DNA of 64,000 bases from Mangifera indica (lineage: Eukaryota > Streptophyta > Magnoliopsida > Sapindales > Anacardiaceae): NCBI RefSeq assembly GCF_011075055.1, contig NC_058151.1:1364001-1428000 (forward strand), read 5' to 3'. Each line of letters begins with the position of its first letter. Within the stretch, counting starts at the first letter, position 1. The notes beneath the pieces were generated by a model. The model did no database searches. It was given only the letters and a program-made list of their open reading frames with translations, and had not been told where the DNA came from. This document shows positions 46,961-59,153 of the stretch, piece after piece. Both the position numbers and the translations under genes were made by a program.

Positions 46961-48715
46961 AGTTTGTGGAACTCATCCATCAGCATTCACACTAAGCTTG
47001 AATAAAAAAAAGTCAATTTAAAATTAACAAATTGAAACTAAAACTCGGTTAGAATATAATTTAACTTTATATTAGTTTAACTGTATACAAGGATTTGTAC
47101 TTTGCAGTGAAGATTCTCAGTAAGTAAAAGTCTTTCACTTGAGCAGTGGGACGGTAGGTATACCTGCACCGTAAGAGGAAAAATTTTAATTGCTTTGGAA
47201 CTGGACATTACGTAAGTCCTCTTCTTATAAGCAAGTTCATTTATATTATTCCAACTAGCTTCTAGAATGACTTCTGTTAGATTTACGAAAACAACTTTCT
47301 GATCTGACTATTAGTTGACAACAAACCTTCTATCTGTATCTTTTTTGGTTAGTAGTTGAAGCAATGGCGAGCTTTGTTATGGAAATAATAAATTTCTTCA
47401 ACAATAAAATTATATGTTTATTTTATATATAAAAATAAATATATATTTAATATATATTATTATATAATTAAATAATTTTAATGTATTGATATATATATAT
47501 ATATATATTTATTTATTTATTCACTAAAAATATACCAAGATACAATTTTTGATAAATTTAATATAAAAATTATAGAATCAAAGTAAAGGGCGAGTTTCAG
47601 ACATTGAGGAATTTTCTTATATTTATACTATCAATCAGTAGAAGAATTGAGAAATTTTCTTGCATTTTTTGGTTGTTCTCTTAACTCTGCTCATGGTATC
47701 AGAGTTTTCGAAGACTAACGTCACTGGTCTGTGGTCAATTTTTAGGAGATTGCTACACCTTTCTACTGTTATTGTCAATGTCATTGAAACCCCAGATACG
47801 AGGTGCTTGAGAACAAATCATAGCTCACACAAAGTAACTATCCCTTTTTTAAGTCACAAATCTATCTTGAATTGGAGCTCCTGACCTTGACGACCATTTG
47901 ACTTGATTGTTAGTATAATAAAACTAAGCGTATATGTTTTTTCTATATAATTTGAGTATATAAATTATGTATCCTCATATGATTAAATAATTTTAAATTA
48001 AAGATAAAATAATATACAATTATATAATAACATATCCTAAAAAATATATACACGTAACATTGAAAAAAATATATGATTCTTTTTTTAATCTAATTTATTA
48101 CATAATTTGTTTCTCAGAGAGAATAAATAATGTTTATGTTTCAAATTAATGAAAATATGTTTTGTATACTAGTAATGAATTGATGTCCTGACCAAAAATA
48201 AAATCTTTGTTAAAAATAGTGTCGACAGTATCTTTATAATTAGACTTTATTTAAAGACTAGATAGATAATGAACCCGATCAAGCTTGAGTATATGATAGA
48301 TGATCCACAACTCTTTGGTAAAAGGTGTGCAAAATTACCCTTTACCCTTTGTGCCTTAGAGACTCTTAAACCCTTGTTTTCTTTGCTAATTACAATAATA
48401 CTTTAGAGGCAATCAGTTTGATAGAAATCATGATACGAGGATTCATTGTTCACACTCTTTGTTCTCATGGCCTCTAAATAGCGATAAGCACATCGGAAGA
48501 ACTTGTTTTTTACTTACATTCACAAACTTTATTCAACCATAAGTATTAATAATGAAAACAACGTTAAAATTATCCATTTATTTTATAAATAAAATTATAT
48601 ACATATCTTTTTAGGTACATAATTTATATATTATAATTTAATTTAATAATTTTATACTAAAAATAAAATAATATTAAATTCCATTTTAATGATATTTTCA
48701 CCATTAAAATGGAAC
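46961..48715. other. UGT upstream flank, LTR remnant and duplicated block
   Basis: The stretch 47110-47400 is the conserved upstream flank. The stretch 47600-47880 is an LTR-end remnant with the initiator-Met primer-binding sequence TGGTATCAGAG at 47694-47704, sister to 23930-24400. About 48409-48550 matches 25222-25350. MITE-like AT-rich inserts occur at about 47930-48070 and 48590-48690. No gene was recognised. Confidence 0.5.
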
Positions 48716-49294
48716 TCATTTCAAGTGGGTACACCACCAAGTGACTCCGCCAAATTGGCTAAGGCAACACAAGATGACCCACCCTCCTTGGTTGCCCTCG
48801 TAGTTCCGAATTTCATTGCTTGAACTTGTTCTCGCACCGTTTTTCACTTATCCGACACCATCAACTCACTCACTCGTTTTTCCCTTATCCGACACCATCA
48901 ACTCACTCGCTCGTTTTTCTAACTCAATTGCGCTCACCAACCCCTCCTCTGACGTGTTCATTGGCAAAGCAATATTCATTTCCTCAATCAAGAACGTTTT
49001 ATTCATCTTTTGCCCTGCATACTAAGGCCAAGCCAACATTGGCACCCCAGCACACACTGCGTCCAGAATTGAGTTCCAGCCACAGTGAGCGACGAACCCT
49101 CCCACTGAGTCGTGACTCAGTATAGCCCTCTGTGGAGCCCATGATTTCACTAAATATCCTCTATCCTTTGTCCTCTCTGAAAACCCCTCTGGCAAGAATG
49201 ACTGGATGCTTGGACCAGTTTCTGCTAACTTCCAAACTGTTTCATCGTTTGGTGGTGGAGTACGCACCACCCACAAAAATCTTACTCCACCCAC
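48716..49294 (-). pseudogene. UGT88-type 3' fragment
   Basis: It encodes [38 protein letters not shown], a PSPG box with [13 protein letters not shown], and a degraded C-terminus. A stop follows MLAWP, and a tandem duplication of about 36 bases (about 48849-48920, 'atccgacaccatcaactcac' repeated) disrupts the tail. The 5' half is absent: coding similarity ends at about 49290 and the sequence then turns into an inverted copy. Confidence 0.87.
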
Positions 49295-49482
49295 AACTTA
49301 TGATTTTCAAAAATATACAAAGCAGTTAATAGAAATTGCTAATGGATTAGAGAGAAGTCCACCACCAAACGATGAAACAGTTCGGAAAGTAGCAGAAACT
49401 GATCCAAGCATCCACTCATTCTTGCCAGAGGGGTTTTTGCAGAGTACAAAGGATAGAGGATACTTGGTGAAATCATGGGCTC
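49135..49482. repeat. Inverted repeat made of UGT coding sequence
   Basis: Arms 49135-49259 and 49358-49482 (125 bases each) are reverse complements with about a dozen mismatches by eye and no length change, around a 98-base spacer. A transcript from either strand would fold into a long stem corresponding to UGT codons just upstream of and into the PSPG box. Confidence 0.88.
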
Positions 49483-49490
49483 ACTATAAT
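49300..49490 (+). pseudogene. Inverted UGT88-type fragment
   Basis: It encodes on the + strand YTKQLIEIANGLERS, then [18 protein letters not shown] and [12 protein letters not shown], followed by a stop. The ten residues [10 protein letters not shown] between the first two blocks are deleted. It faces the neighbouring minus-strand fragment. Confidence 0.85.
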
Positions 49491-49494
49491 TAGA

Positions 49495-50272
49495 TTATTG
49501 TTAAAGATAAAATTATTATTTTTATTTATTTGTATTATTATATGATTAAAATATTTTAAATTATAAATAAAATAATATTTAATCCTATAATAAAATGTAA
49601 AATATAATATATATATATATATATTTAAAATAAACACATATAATATTATTTTTTAAATTAATAATAAAATAATATTATATCACATTATTATATTATTTAT
49701 AAACCTAATCTACTCTGAAGAGAACTGACAAGGTTAATTGCACCAATTTCAGAAAGCATGTTTACCATAATTTCTAAATATCAAATTGTATCTCAAACCT
49801 AGGTCTCCAAGGTATGACCCAGGGGTTTTGGGATGCGTCACGAGCTTTAATATGTTAATAGACCGACCCAACTTGCTAGGGACGGTGGGTTGTCATGGAG
49901 CCAATATGCACAATCAGTCACAATCCACTGCCATGTTTATGCAGTTTATATCTTGAATAAATGTTTTTGGTGTTTCATTTCCAAGTGCTCTGGAAAATGT
50001 CTGAATAATTAAACGGCAAGCCCTGAGCAAGCCCCACAGAGGCCAGCGCCTCCTGCAACAGTGGAAGGTTGAGGCGTTAAGGCCCCGTCATACTGTCGGG
50101 CAACAGCTCAAGTCCTCGTCGGTGAATCTCTTTCATCACACAAGGAAGCAATCAGAAGGTAAAATAATAACATAATTATGAAAAATAGAACAATAATCAT
50201 ATATATTTTGTTTTTGATTTCGCCGCTTCTTAACTGCATAGATACGTTAACGATGGAACTCCCAGCTAGTAG
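49495..50272. other. Spacer with AT-rich MITE debris and a GC-richer segment
   Basis: The stretch 49500-49700 is AT-rich and MITE-like. The segment 49735-49800 matches 24536-24600. The stretch 49800-50130 is distinctly less AT-rich ('gccccacagaggccagcgcc' lies inside it), with no frame or family recognised; it may be part of an LTR element. Confidence 0.35.
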
Positions 50273-52201
50273 TTAAAGCCAGCCATTCCCTCGTCCTTGT
50301 TTCAATGATTCAGCCAACTTGGCTAAGGCAAGACGAGACACCGCAGCTCCGTCTCTCATTGTCGTCACTCTCTCTCTGACCGCCCTACCTTTATCAGAGT
50401 TCATCAACTCAGTCAATCCTTTCTCCAACTCGGCTGCACTCACCAACCCCTCCTCTAACGCGTTCACTGGCAAAGCAATCTTCAGTTCCTCCACCAAGAA
50501 CTTTATTCATATTTTGCTCTACGTATAAAGGCCAAGCCAACATTGGCACCCCGGCGCACACCGCTTCCAGGACTGAGTTTCAACCACAGTGAGTAACGAA
50601 CCCGGCCCCGAGTCATGACTCAGTACAGCCACCTGTGGCGCCCAAGATTTCAGCACGTATCCTCTATCTTTTGTCCTCTCCAAGAACCGTTTGGCGGTGG
50701 AGTACGCACAACCACAGAAACTTCACCCCACTTCTTTCTAACGCGACTACAATTTCTTTTAGCTGATTTGTATAAAACATCCCCATGCTTCCAAAACATA
50801 AAAAGACTACGCTTTGACTCGGTGGAGAGTCAAGCCAACTCAGGCAGTCGTGTTTTTCTTTACTGCCTTCACTCTTATCAGTCACCACTGGGCCTAAGCA
50901 ATATACAGGCGGCATGGCGACGCCTGGTACACATTCTCCATTCACTAGAGCTCTGAAAGACCTTTGTTCAAGCAATTCAAACGAGTTCACGATAAGCCCT
51001 GTACATTTTGTCAGGTTGATGGTGGTATCCATGAAGCACTGATACACAGTAGTCTCACGGTCAAGCATGGCTTTTGGCATGTCCTTTGCGGGAAGGATGG
51101 CGAGCCAGGGACATTTAATTTCATGTCATCCATCTCTTTCAAGCTCTTTGTAGTGCTTTTATGAATAGTAGGAAAGTGAACGAAAACAGCAAGGCCGTTT
51201 ATGCCACAGGTGAAGTAATGGTAGGTTGGGATATTGAGGTGTGAAGAGACTTGAAATGAAGCGTTGCAGAGGAAATCGATTATAAAGGCTTTGAGTTTTG
51301 AGAGCTTGGAAAGTTCCAAGAGGGTGTGATGGAGATTAGTGTTGTTGAGTTCAGTGAGTTGGTATATAAGAGCTGGGAAATCCTTTGGAGAAGATAAAGC
51401 ATTTGGAGGGAGAGCGACGCGTGGGAGATGGAGGAAGGTGATGGTGGGTGTGGCGGCGGAGAACGCAGCTGTGTAGTCGTCAGTGGCGACGGTTTCGAAT
51501 GGTGCAGTGGGGATAATGATGAAGATCTATACAGCGCGGAAACGAAACGGAGAAACGTGGAAACACGAAAACGGAACATGGAAATGCTTTTTTTAAAATT
51601 ATAGAAAACGAAAACGTGAGAAAACTTATAAATATAAAAAATATAAGGGTTTTTTTATAAATACTAAATTTTTTATAACAAAAATATATAAATTTGTATA
51701 ATATAAAAATAAATAATAAAAAAAGAATGAAAAAAATACTATAAAATAGAATTATAGAACTTATTATAAATTGTTTTTGAGCAAACACATGTAAATATTT
51801 AAGAAAATAATAATAATATACATCAATCTATATGATATGTTGAAAAAGAGATGAATAATACATTGAAGAGTAAAGAGGAGACGAATTCAATATGAGATTT
51901 AAAGATATTTTTGGTTTGAAAATACAAAAGATATGTGTTTAATTTATTTCACGATTTTTCTTCTAAAAGAAATGTGTTTCAAAATTTTTCAAAAATTTCG
52001 AAATGACCCGAAACATTTCCTACAAGTTTCGGAAACAAAAATATTTTTGAAACGTAGAAACGCACCCTATTATAAGTTTCCGTACTACTTTGATGAAGAT
52101 TGAGAAACAAGGTAGTTGGAGAGAATGACTTTCCCTAGCTCAACCATGGTGATCAGGTGACCTCTTCCTGGAGAGGCATACAGAACAATGGCATCCTCCA
52201 T
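50273..52201 (-). pseudogene. UGT88-type pseudogene with a MITE insertion
   Basis: It starts [20 protein letters not shown] at 52201 and keeps the catalytic His. Coding sequence is interrupted at about codon 35 by a 564 bp insertion (51527-52090), resumes with a SALYR-type decayed stretch, and continues in shifted frames: NIPTYHYFTCGINGL; KAMLDRETTVYQCFMDTT; VVFLCFGSMGMFYTNQ. Between RSGVKFLW and the PSPG box about 30 residues are lost, and the PSPG region itself is frameshifted. The C-terminus (50273-50497) remains readable. It is the most diverged copy among those on the minus strand. Confidence 0.9.
51527..52090. mobile_element. Non-autonomous hAT-like MITE inside the UGT pseudogene
   Basis: It is flanked by a direct repeat GATGAAGAT (51518-51526 and 52092-52100; one more base matches on the left). 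The left end 'tacagcgcggaaacgaaacg' and the complemented right end 'tagtacggaaacttataata' are short inverted repeats. The left 200 bases ('aacttataaatataaaaaat', 'ggtttttttataaata') parallel the terminal region of the dead hAT element read from 23185 downwards. It is non-coding. Confidence 0.75.
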
Positions 52202-52485
52202 TTAGATTAGTTGGTATAAGAAAAAATTAGACTGGCTGTACACGCAGTCAAATCCAAGGAGAAGCAGAAACATCTCTCTTTAATGGATGAGAAGGAGACT
52301 GGTGAAGGACTGAGAACCACACAAACACCCATTCAGGTTTGTTGAAGTCATAAATGTCCTCGTGAGATGACGGTAAATTTTGTGGATCTTTAACGGGGCT
52401 GTTGTTTTCAATCCATATATGAAGGCCAAAGTATATGTCCCACCCAAGTTTCCATGAAAAGACAAGATATATTTCACAAAAATTA
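52202..52485. other. Upstream region of the UGT pseudogene
   Basis: No gene was recognised. It should contain the former promoter, but the CTATTTAAG element of the sister copies is not evident. Confidence 0.35.
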
Positions 52486-52489
52486 AAAA

Positions 52490-53206
52490 ACTTAAATTTC
52501 TACTCAAAGTTTAGTTTATTATCACATATCCAATAATTTTTTATTAAAATTAAAGATAAAATCATTATTTTATTAATAATAAAATAATTAAAATTATATC
52601 TCTTTTTTTTATTAGTTTAGAAAATTAATAATTTTTTCTTATAATTAAAATTTAAAAAATTCACTTTTCCCCCCTAAGGTTTGAGATCTTCAAATCTAAC
52701 TACTTCCTCTTACGAATGGTGGCCCTCTCCTAAAATCCAATCAAAATCTTTGTTTAGATAATAGAGACATGGTCAAAGGACTACTATTCATTGTCCAACG
52801 AAATATGACACTTTGTTGTCCAAATCTGAACGAAGAACGTCATCCTTTATTGGACGATGTTTTGTCATCTTTAGGTTTGGAATGAAGTTTCTAGAGGTTA
52901 GACTTAGGTTGGAAACCAACGGTCACCAGTGGGCAGAGAAGTGGAGAAAAAACTTAAAGATTTAAAAGGAAAAGTCATTTTTCAAAGTTGAGGTCTAAAG
53001 TAAAATATTAATTTTCAAAACCTGTAGAGAAAATAAGATAAAATTATATATTTTTTAATATTATTATTAAAATAATGACTTTACCATTATATTTAACGAC
53101 AATTTTAATAAAAATTTAAAAATAAATAAGTGTTTGAGTTTTTAAATTATCATAAATATACTGTTAATATTAGGGTAAAACTTTGGTAAAAAATACTCCT
53201 TTGGCC
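52490..53206. mobile_element. Long-TIR element, copy 1
   Basis: The ends are diverged inverted repeats of about 200 bases. The right end, complemented, starts 'ggccaaaggagtatttttta'. The interior contains degenerate 'gatgacgaaa'-like and 'gatgttttgtcatc' phrases shared with the copy at 58243-59153. No transposase frame was seen. Confidence 0.55.
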
Positions 53207-53439
53207 TTTTTTTAAATATTAAAAAAATCACACATAACATTATCTCTAATTTATTATTTTATTTTTCAGAAATAATAATAAAAAACTCTTAATTATAATT
53301 ATAATTATAGAAAGAAAATCAATTAATTTAGTCAAAGTATTTTTAGTATTTTTAACGTGTTTGAATGATTTGCATCATCTTTGTATGAATGATATAAATA
53401 TAGTTAAATTTCAATCTAATACTCGATTTACTATTATTT

Positions 53440-54390
53440 GAAAGGTTAAATGAGTTATTTTTATTCAAAGAATATTTTTTTTTCAAATTTTCATTTATAA
53501 ACTTTAAAAAACTTAAACATTCATTCATTTATTAATTTCTAGGGTTATTATCAGAGATAAAACTATCATCTAACAAAAATATTTAAAAACACTAAATATT
53601 TATCATATTTTTTCTTTTAAATTTAAAAATTTAACAATTTCACTAAACCCAAAATTTGAAAAATGACCGTTGCCCCTTAAGACTTTTCTAATCACCATTG
53701 CCGGCAGTTTGAGACAACAATGACCTAGTTCTTTCTCCCTTCCAACTTCTCTCTCCATCTTGATCCATTCCAGTCATACCGACCTTCTTCTCTTTGACCA
53801 TCACCGAGACAAAGATGACGAATCTTGTGTGCCTTCCCTCATCAGTGTTGTGACAGTCTTCTCCTCTATCATTGTTTGTCTACTCTAGTCAATCTCAATG
53901 AAGAAGATGACCGAATTGAGAGAAGCATATGCTCAACAAAATTGAGAGAGGTAAAAAAAAAAAACTTCGCATTCACGCCGAAAGGAAGCGAACTTCGCCC
54001 AAGATAGATGCTAGGTTGACAACGACTCGATCTCTGACAGAAAAGCAACCAAAGATGAAGAAGGATGAACGTCGAGAAGGGAGCAATAGCTGTGGAGAAG
54101 ATTTCAAAAGCTGGGATGGTAGCAAAAGCAAGAAAAATAAGGGGTAAACTAAAATTTGCCAAAGTGTAAAGAGAAAACCCTAAAAGAAAATAAGGGAAAA
54201 TGCAATTTTGTAAACCTAGGGGGGAAATGTGATAAATATTTAGTTTTTTAAATATTTTTGCTAAATGATGATTTTATCTCTAACAATAACTTTAAAAATT
54301 AGCAGATGAGTAGATGTTTGGGTTTTTTAAAGTTAATAGCTGAGAACTTGAAAAAAGGGTATTCTTTGGGTGGAAATAAGTCCTTTGGCC
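53440..54390. mobile_element. Long-TIR element, copy 2
   Basis: The complemented right end starts 'ggccaaaggacttatttcca' and runs parallel to the left end for about 200 bases ('cattcatttattaattt', 'aaatatttaaaaac'). The interior (53690-54130) is less AT-rich and has open frames on both strands with no family features. Long TIRs and small size suggest a Mutator-like non-autonomous element; this is inference. Confidence 0.6.
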
Positions 54391-54648
54391 ATAATTTTAT
54401 ATATAAATAATAACATATTATCATATGATTAGATAAAAATTACCAGAATTATTTATTACTTATAAACCAAATAAAATAATGTAAGTAATAAAAAATATAA
54501 ACCAACAAAACCTCTAATATGTATAAAAAATATACACAATTTTATGTACAAATAATAATATATCACTATATGATGAGATATTACTTAATCTCTAATTTAA
54601 AACTATCAAATTATATGATAATATATTATTATTTGTATATAAAATTAT

Positions 54649-55557
54649 GACCAAATGATTTATTTGTACCCAAAGATTAGTTTTTTCTCAAGTTTCCCCC
54701 TCCTAAATAACTTTAAAAAGCCTAAACATTCACTCATATGTTAATTTTTAATTATTGTCAAGGGTAAAATCATCATGTAGTAAAAATATTTTAAAAAAAC
54801 TAAAAATTTATCATATTCTCCTCAAGTTTAAAATATAACAATTTTTTCCACCCCCACCTAAGGTTTGAAAAGTGACAAATTTCCCCCAGGGTTTAGAATT
54901 CTTTGCAGGTGCTTCTCCGACCACCGGAGTCAACCTTCCCCTCTCATCTTTCATTGGTGGGTAAAGAAGAAGGAAAGACAACCACTTTTATCTTTCTTGG
55001 ACGCTCAAAGGGGATATTCTACGATTCGTCAATCTTAGTCACAACTCTCAATTCAACCATGACAATGATGAGATGATGCTTGGGTGATGATGAGAACGTT
55101 CTGATGAGGTTGGGACGACAAAAAGAGATGCTCAAACGATGTTGGGGAGATGAATCACACTACAGAGATCTGAAGCATCATGGCCGAGATCTGTCATCCT
55201 TTGAGAGTTAGATGAATCTAAAAATGGTTGCCTTTCTTTTTTCTTCAGTCGCTAACAAAAGATGGGTAGGAAACGCTAGCTCATGTTGCTGGAGAAGCTC
55301 TTGAAAAAAATTTCAAACTGTAAGTGCAAGTTTATTGCTTTTCAAACCTTAGATAGAGAGGTGAGAGAGAATTATTAGATTTTTAAACATAAAAATGAAA
55401 TATGATAAATTTTTAATTTTTTTAAATATTTTTATTAAATAACAATTTTAACTCTAATTATAACAACAAAAATTAATATATAAAAATATTTATTTTTTTA
55501 AATTAATAAATAAAAACTAAACAAAAACTAATATTTGAATGAGAATAACCCCTTTCA
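54649..55557. mobile_element. Long-TIR element, copy 3
   Basis: It starts 'gaccaaatgatttatttgta', and the complemented right end is 'aggtgaaaggggttattctc'. Both inner flanks share 'aaattcatcatatt'-like and 'aacctta' phrases. The interior includes 'gcaggtgcttctccgaccac' near 54906. No coding capacity was recognised. Confidence 0.55.
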
Positions 55558-56120
55558 CCTAAAATTTTGACTTATATTATTTGTGTAAATAATTCTATTT
55601 ATCCACATTTCCGAAAACACCCTCTGAGTCTAGGCATTGGATACTGCTTTTCTGCCCAACTCTCTTGTTCCAACGAGAGAGTTTGCTTTACGACAGGACA
55701 AGATAATAAAGCAGTTACATAGATTTCATCCGGTAAAACGTCAGCACATAGCCTTTACCTTTATTCTCGCTTATCTTTTCTTACAAGGCAAGCATCTTTT
55801 GCTTTGTAGACGTTAATTTGCTCCTTAAACAAATTAATTCCAATATATTTATAAATTTATATGTATTTTTATATAATTAAATAAATTAAATTAATAATAA
55901 TAATAATAATATTTAATTATATAATAATATATAATATATTTATTTAAAATAAATATTATGATATTATAAAATTAATTATCACTTCAAAATAATATGAAAA
56001 ATACATTCAAACTCGTGTAAAATTATTTATCGGTGACTTTAATGAAAAACCAACCAGAAATGTGAAGATAAGTAGGGCCACAAATAGCGCCATCCACCCA
56101 CTGGCCACTGCCATTGGACT
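55558..56120. other. Spacer and 3' UTR of the first SRC2-like gene
   Basis: AT-rich with a TAA repeat near 55893-55912. The last 100 bases are likely 3' UTR of the minus-strand gene. No other feature was seen. Confidence 0.45.
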
Positions 56121-56933
56121 CTAGAATTCTTCATCATCATAACCCAGATCATCTTCCACTTTATCCGCCACCTCATCAGTTATGTGGTCCTCCAGCGCAT
56201 CTGCCCCCTCAGCCAATGCTAGGCCACCAAGAGCTCCGGCCACCGCTCCAACAGCCAATCCCGTTCCCATCCCACCGAACTTACTCTTTTTCTCCTCCTG
56301 TTGTCCATAATACCCTCCACTCCCCTGACCGTACGTTGTTGCGGGTGGTGGTGGCGCGTTGTACCCACCGTAGGGATAACCAGTTGGCGGTGGAACAGTT
56401 GAATAGTATGGATTCTGTGGAGGCGGTGGTTGAGCGTAGGAGTAACCATACGACGGCGGAGCAGAGTAGTCTCTAGACCCCACACCGTAAGGAGGTGCGT
56501 AATACGTATCTCGCGGAGCATAGCGGGGATCAATAATTGTGACCTTAACATCAACTTTTCCGTGAGGCCTACCGGACGGTCGCCGGAGAGTCAAAGTCCG
56601 GGTAGCACGCTCGCCGGGGCCGCATTCATCGAGAACTTCTTTCAGCTTAAGGCGAGCGGAGCCGATGAGCTTCTTGGTATCCTCCTCGTCGCCGGCGTGG
56701 ACTATGTCGACGAAGAGCACGGTTTCGCCGTCAACGGGGCCGGGTAAAGGGATGGTGAGGCGCTCATCCCAGTAGGGAGAGGTGTCGCCTTCTTCATCAA
56801 CCTTGGTGGAGGACTTGTAGTGAGGGTCAACCCAAACGACGGCGTATGACCTGATTGGGCCGTAGCGCCAGTTGACGTTTTTAAGGTCTTTGGCGGAGGA
56901 GATGATCACTTCAACTTGGTAACGTGAAGCCAT
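56121..56933 (-). CDS. SRC2: SRC2-like C2-domain protein (270 aa)
   Basis: Resembles plant SRC2 (soybean gene regulated by cold 2) proteins: small C2-domain proteins, membrane or vesicle associated, implicated in stress signalling. Single exon. Residues about 5-133 form the C2 domain ([52 protein letters not shown]). Residues 136-210 are Pro/Tyr/Gly-rich with PPYG and PPP repeats. Residues 219-243 are a Gly/Ala hydrophobic stretch ([20 protein letters not shown]) that may insert in membranes. The last 20 residues are strongly acidic. Not every acidic position of a classical calcium-binding C2 site is evident, so calcium dependence is uncertain. It is a tandem paralogue of 60541-61359. Confidence 0.92.
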   Translation of the reverse strand: MASRYQVEVIISSAKDLKNVNWRYGPIRSYAVVWVDPHYKSSTKVDEEGDTSPYWDERLTIPLPGPVDGETVLFVDIVHAGDEEDTKKLIGSARLKLKEVLDECGPGERATRTLTLRRPSGRPHGKVDVKVTIIDPRYAPRDTYYAPPYGVGSRDYSAPPSYGYSYAQPPPPQNPYYSTVPPPTGYPYGGYNAPPPPATTYGQGSGGYYGQQEEKKSKFGGMGTGLAVGAVAGALGGLALAEGADALEDHITDEVADKVEDDLGYDDEEF

Positions 56934-57011
56934 TAGTGAGGGTAAAATGGAAATTTTGATTTAAGAAGAAGGATTGCGTTGGGAATATATGGGTTCGTAG
57001 TCATCGATTTG

Positions 57012-57019
57012 TATTTATA
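57012..57019 (-). promoter_or_regulatory. TATA box of the SRC2-like gene at 56121
   Basis: TATAAATA on the minus strand, about 80 bases before the ATG at 56933. Confidence 0.65.
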
Positions 57020-58242
57020 GGTGGAAATGGAAGAATGAAATAAGCTTTGAGAATAAGCAGTGTATCTTTCATTGGAATGTTAACTGACACATGTCGGTTT
57101 TAAGTGGGGAAGGCGAAGGAAAGGTAATATAAAGCGACTTGAAATAGACGGTTTAGTGACGTTAATTCGTCCGGTGATAAAAAAGGTTGAAAAGAGAGGA
57201 ATGAAGGGAGGAAGTCTTCATATGGTAAAGGATATTCTGGGCGTGCGCTTTACTTCGCTAGTAGATGCCATTCCAATCCACGCGGCCTGAACACGGATTT
57301 TTATTTTCAATAAAATCATATATTTAAATAATAAAAATACCTATAACTCTTCTAGAAAAGAAAAAGAGTCTTTGAAAATAAAAAATCAATTTTTTTATTA
57401 ATATATTAAAATCAAATTTTTAATTACGATTAATTATTAAACCAAAATTTATCTTATTCAATATAATTAATTTAATCCTAAGCGATGATATGATTTGAGT
57501 AACATTTCTTATTATCAAAATAATAATTATAATAAATATAAATTTATATATAAATAATAATATATCATATAAATTATATTTATTATTTATGCACATAATT
57601 TTTTATTTTCACTAGTAAATTTCTATTTTTTGGGTCAAGATTTGAAAAAATTACGGGTTTTTATTTTTTTTAAATTTTTAAATAATTATTTCACCCTAAC
57701 TATAATACTAGTGATGGAAAAGTCCCAACACAATTTAAAAAGGTAAATTATTATGTTATCTTGAGGGTATGTGAAGTGCGGATGAGTTTTTATTATTAAA
57801 ACTAAAATATTATTGAAAATAAGAATTATCTAAAGATTAATTGTTATATATTAATATTATGTTTGAACAAATGATATTGTATTACATAAATATATTTAAC
57901 ATGTTAAACTAAATTCATTAAATAACATTAAAATTGTAAAAATATTAACATTATTATAATAATTTTTTAATATATCACATGAATTTAATAGTAAAATATT
58001 ATTATAAATTTTTTATTATTTAATAAATCAAACAAAGTATTATCATGAAGGGATATGTAGACGAGATATGTTAGGGTGAAATTTGCATGGTCCACACCAT
58101 GCCTTGGGCATATTAGGCCAAAACCCGCAAAAATTTAGGCTGTAGTGGGCCATTCTGGCCTACAAAATTTGAAGATAATTTTGTGGGTTGTCTTTACGAA
58201 TCTTTTAATGAATCAATACATCAAAAATTGATTTTTATGCAA
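57020..58242. other. Promoter-proximal sequence and AT-rich spacer
   Basis: The stretch 57020-57300 is the less AT-rich upstream region of the gene at 56121. The remainder is AT-rich. The part at about 57780-58050 resembles pieces of the 480 bp MITE family. No gene was recognised. Confidence 0.4.
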
Positions 58243-59153
58243 TCTACTTGGGAAAAGGACTATTTTTTACTCAAATTTTAATCTAATCTTAAAGTCATAT
58301 TCACAAAAGATGAAAAATTTAAACTCCTACTAATAACTAAATCGTCATCTAAATTTTCAGTTAGAGACAGGGGTAAAATCATTATTTTATTTATAAAATT
58401 TAAAAATTTAAAATTTTTATCATTTTCTTCCTCCAAGTTTTAAAAACTAATACTACAACCTATCCTCAAAGTTTGAAAACTTTAGATTTCATCCCTAAAG
58501 TTTGTTTCCTTCTTCGGCCACCACCAACAACCAACTCTTTCTACCAATTTCCCTTCTCTAGTTATAAAGGATGATGAAAGACAAATCTTTGTCTTTTAGA
58601 TCTGGATGACAAAACATCATCTAGATTTGGAAGAACAGATGAAGGATGATGTTTTGTCGTCCTTCATCATTGCATTTGCACAACGCAATGAGCGACAAAG
58701 GATGACGAAGCATCGTCCTTTGTCATCTAGGTTGCGCAACGAAGAGAGATCTTTTTGTCGCATGATGGTGTGATAAAGAGATCTTCGTCGCACCATCGTT
58801 GTCACACCAGGAGGAGGAGGCCGGAGATGACACCAGAGATGACGTCGAAAGATGAAGTTGAAGAGTGGAGGTAAAACTGTTGTTTTTGAAAGTTATAGGG
58901 GGCAACTGAGCTTTGGAAAATATGAAATCTCTAGGTTTAGGGGTGAAAATGTTACTTTTCAAAATTTAAAATCTGAGGGGGTGAAAAATAATAAACTTTA
59001 TAACTTTAATATAAACAATAAAATGAGTATTTTACTCATCTCTTTAACAAAAAAAATTAATAGAAGTTTAACCATTTATGAAAGTTTGAATTTTTCATCT
59101 TTCATAGACGTGGGTTTGAAATTAGGTTAAAATTTAAATGAGAAATAATCCTT
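58243..59153. mobile_element. Long-TIR element, copy 4
   Basis: The left 'ggaaaaggactattttttac' and complemented right 'ggaaaaaggattatttctca' are inverted repeats that continue inward with diverged similarity. The interior 58560-58850 carries repeated 'gatgacgaa'/'catcgtcctttgtc' phrases. The open frames here (58617-58962) follow the repeat and are not genes. Confidence 0.6.

Noticed and set aside
53825..54162. Open frames on both strands within a long-TIR element
   Set aside because: They overlap each other, have simple or basic composition and no domain, and both ends lie inside the transposon.
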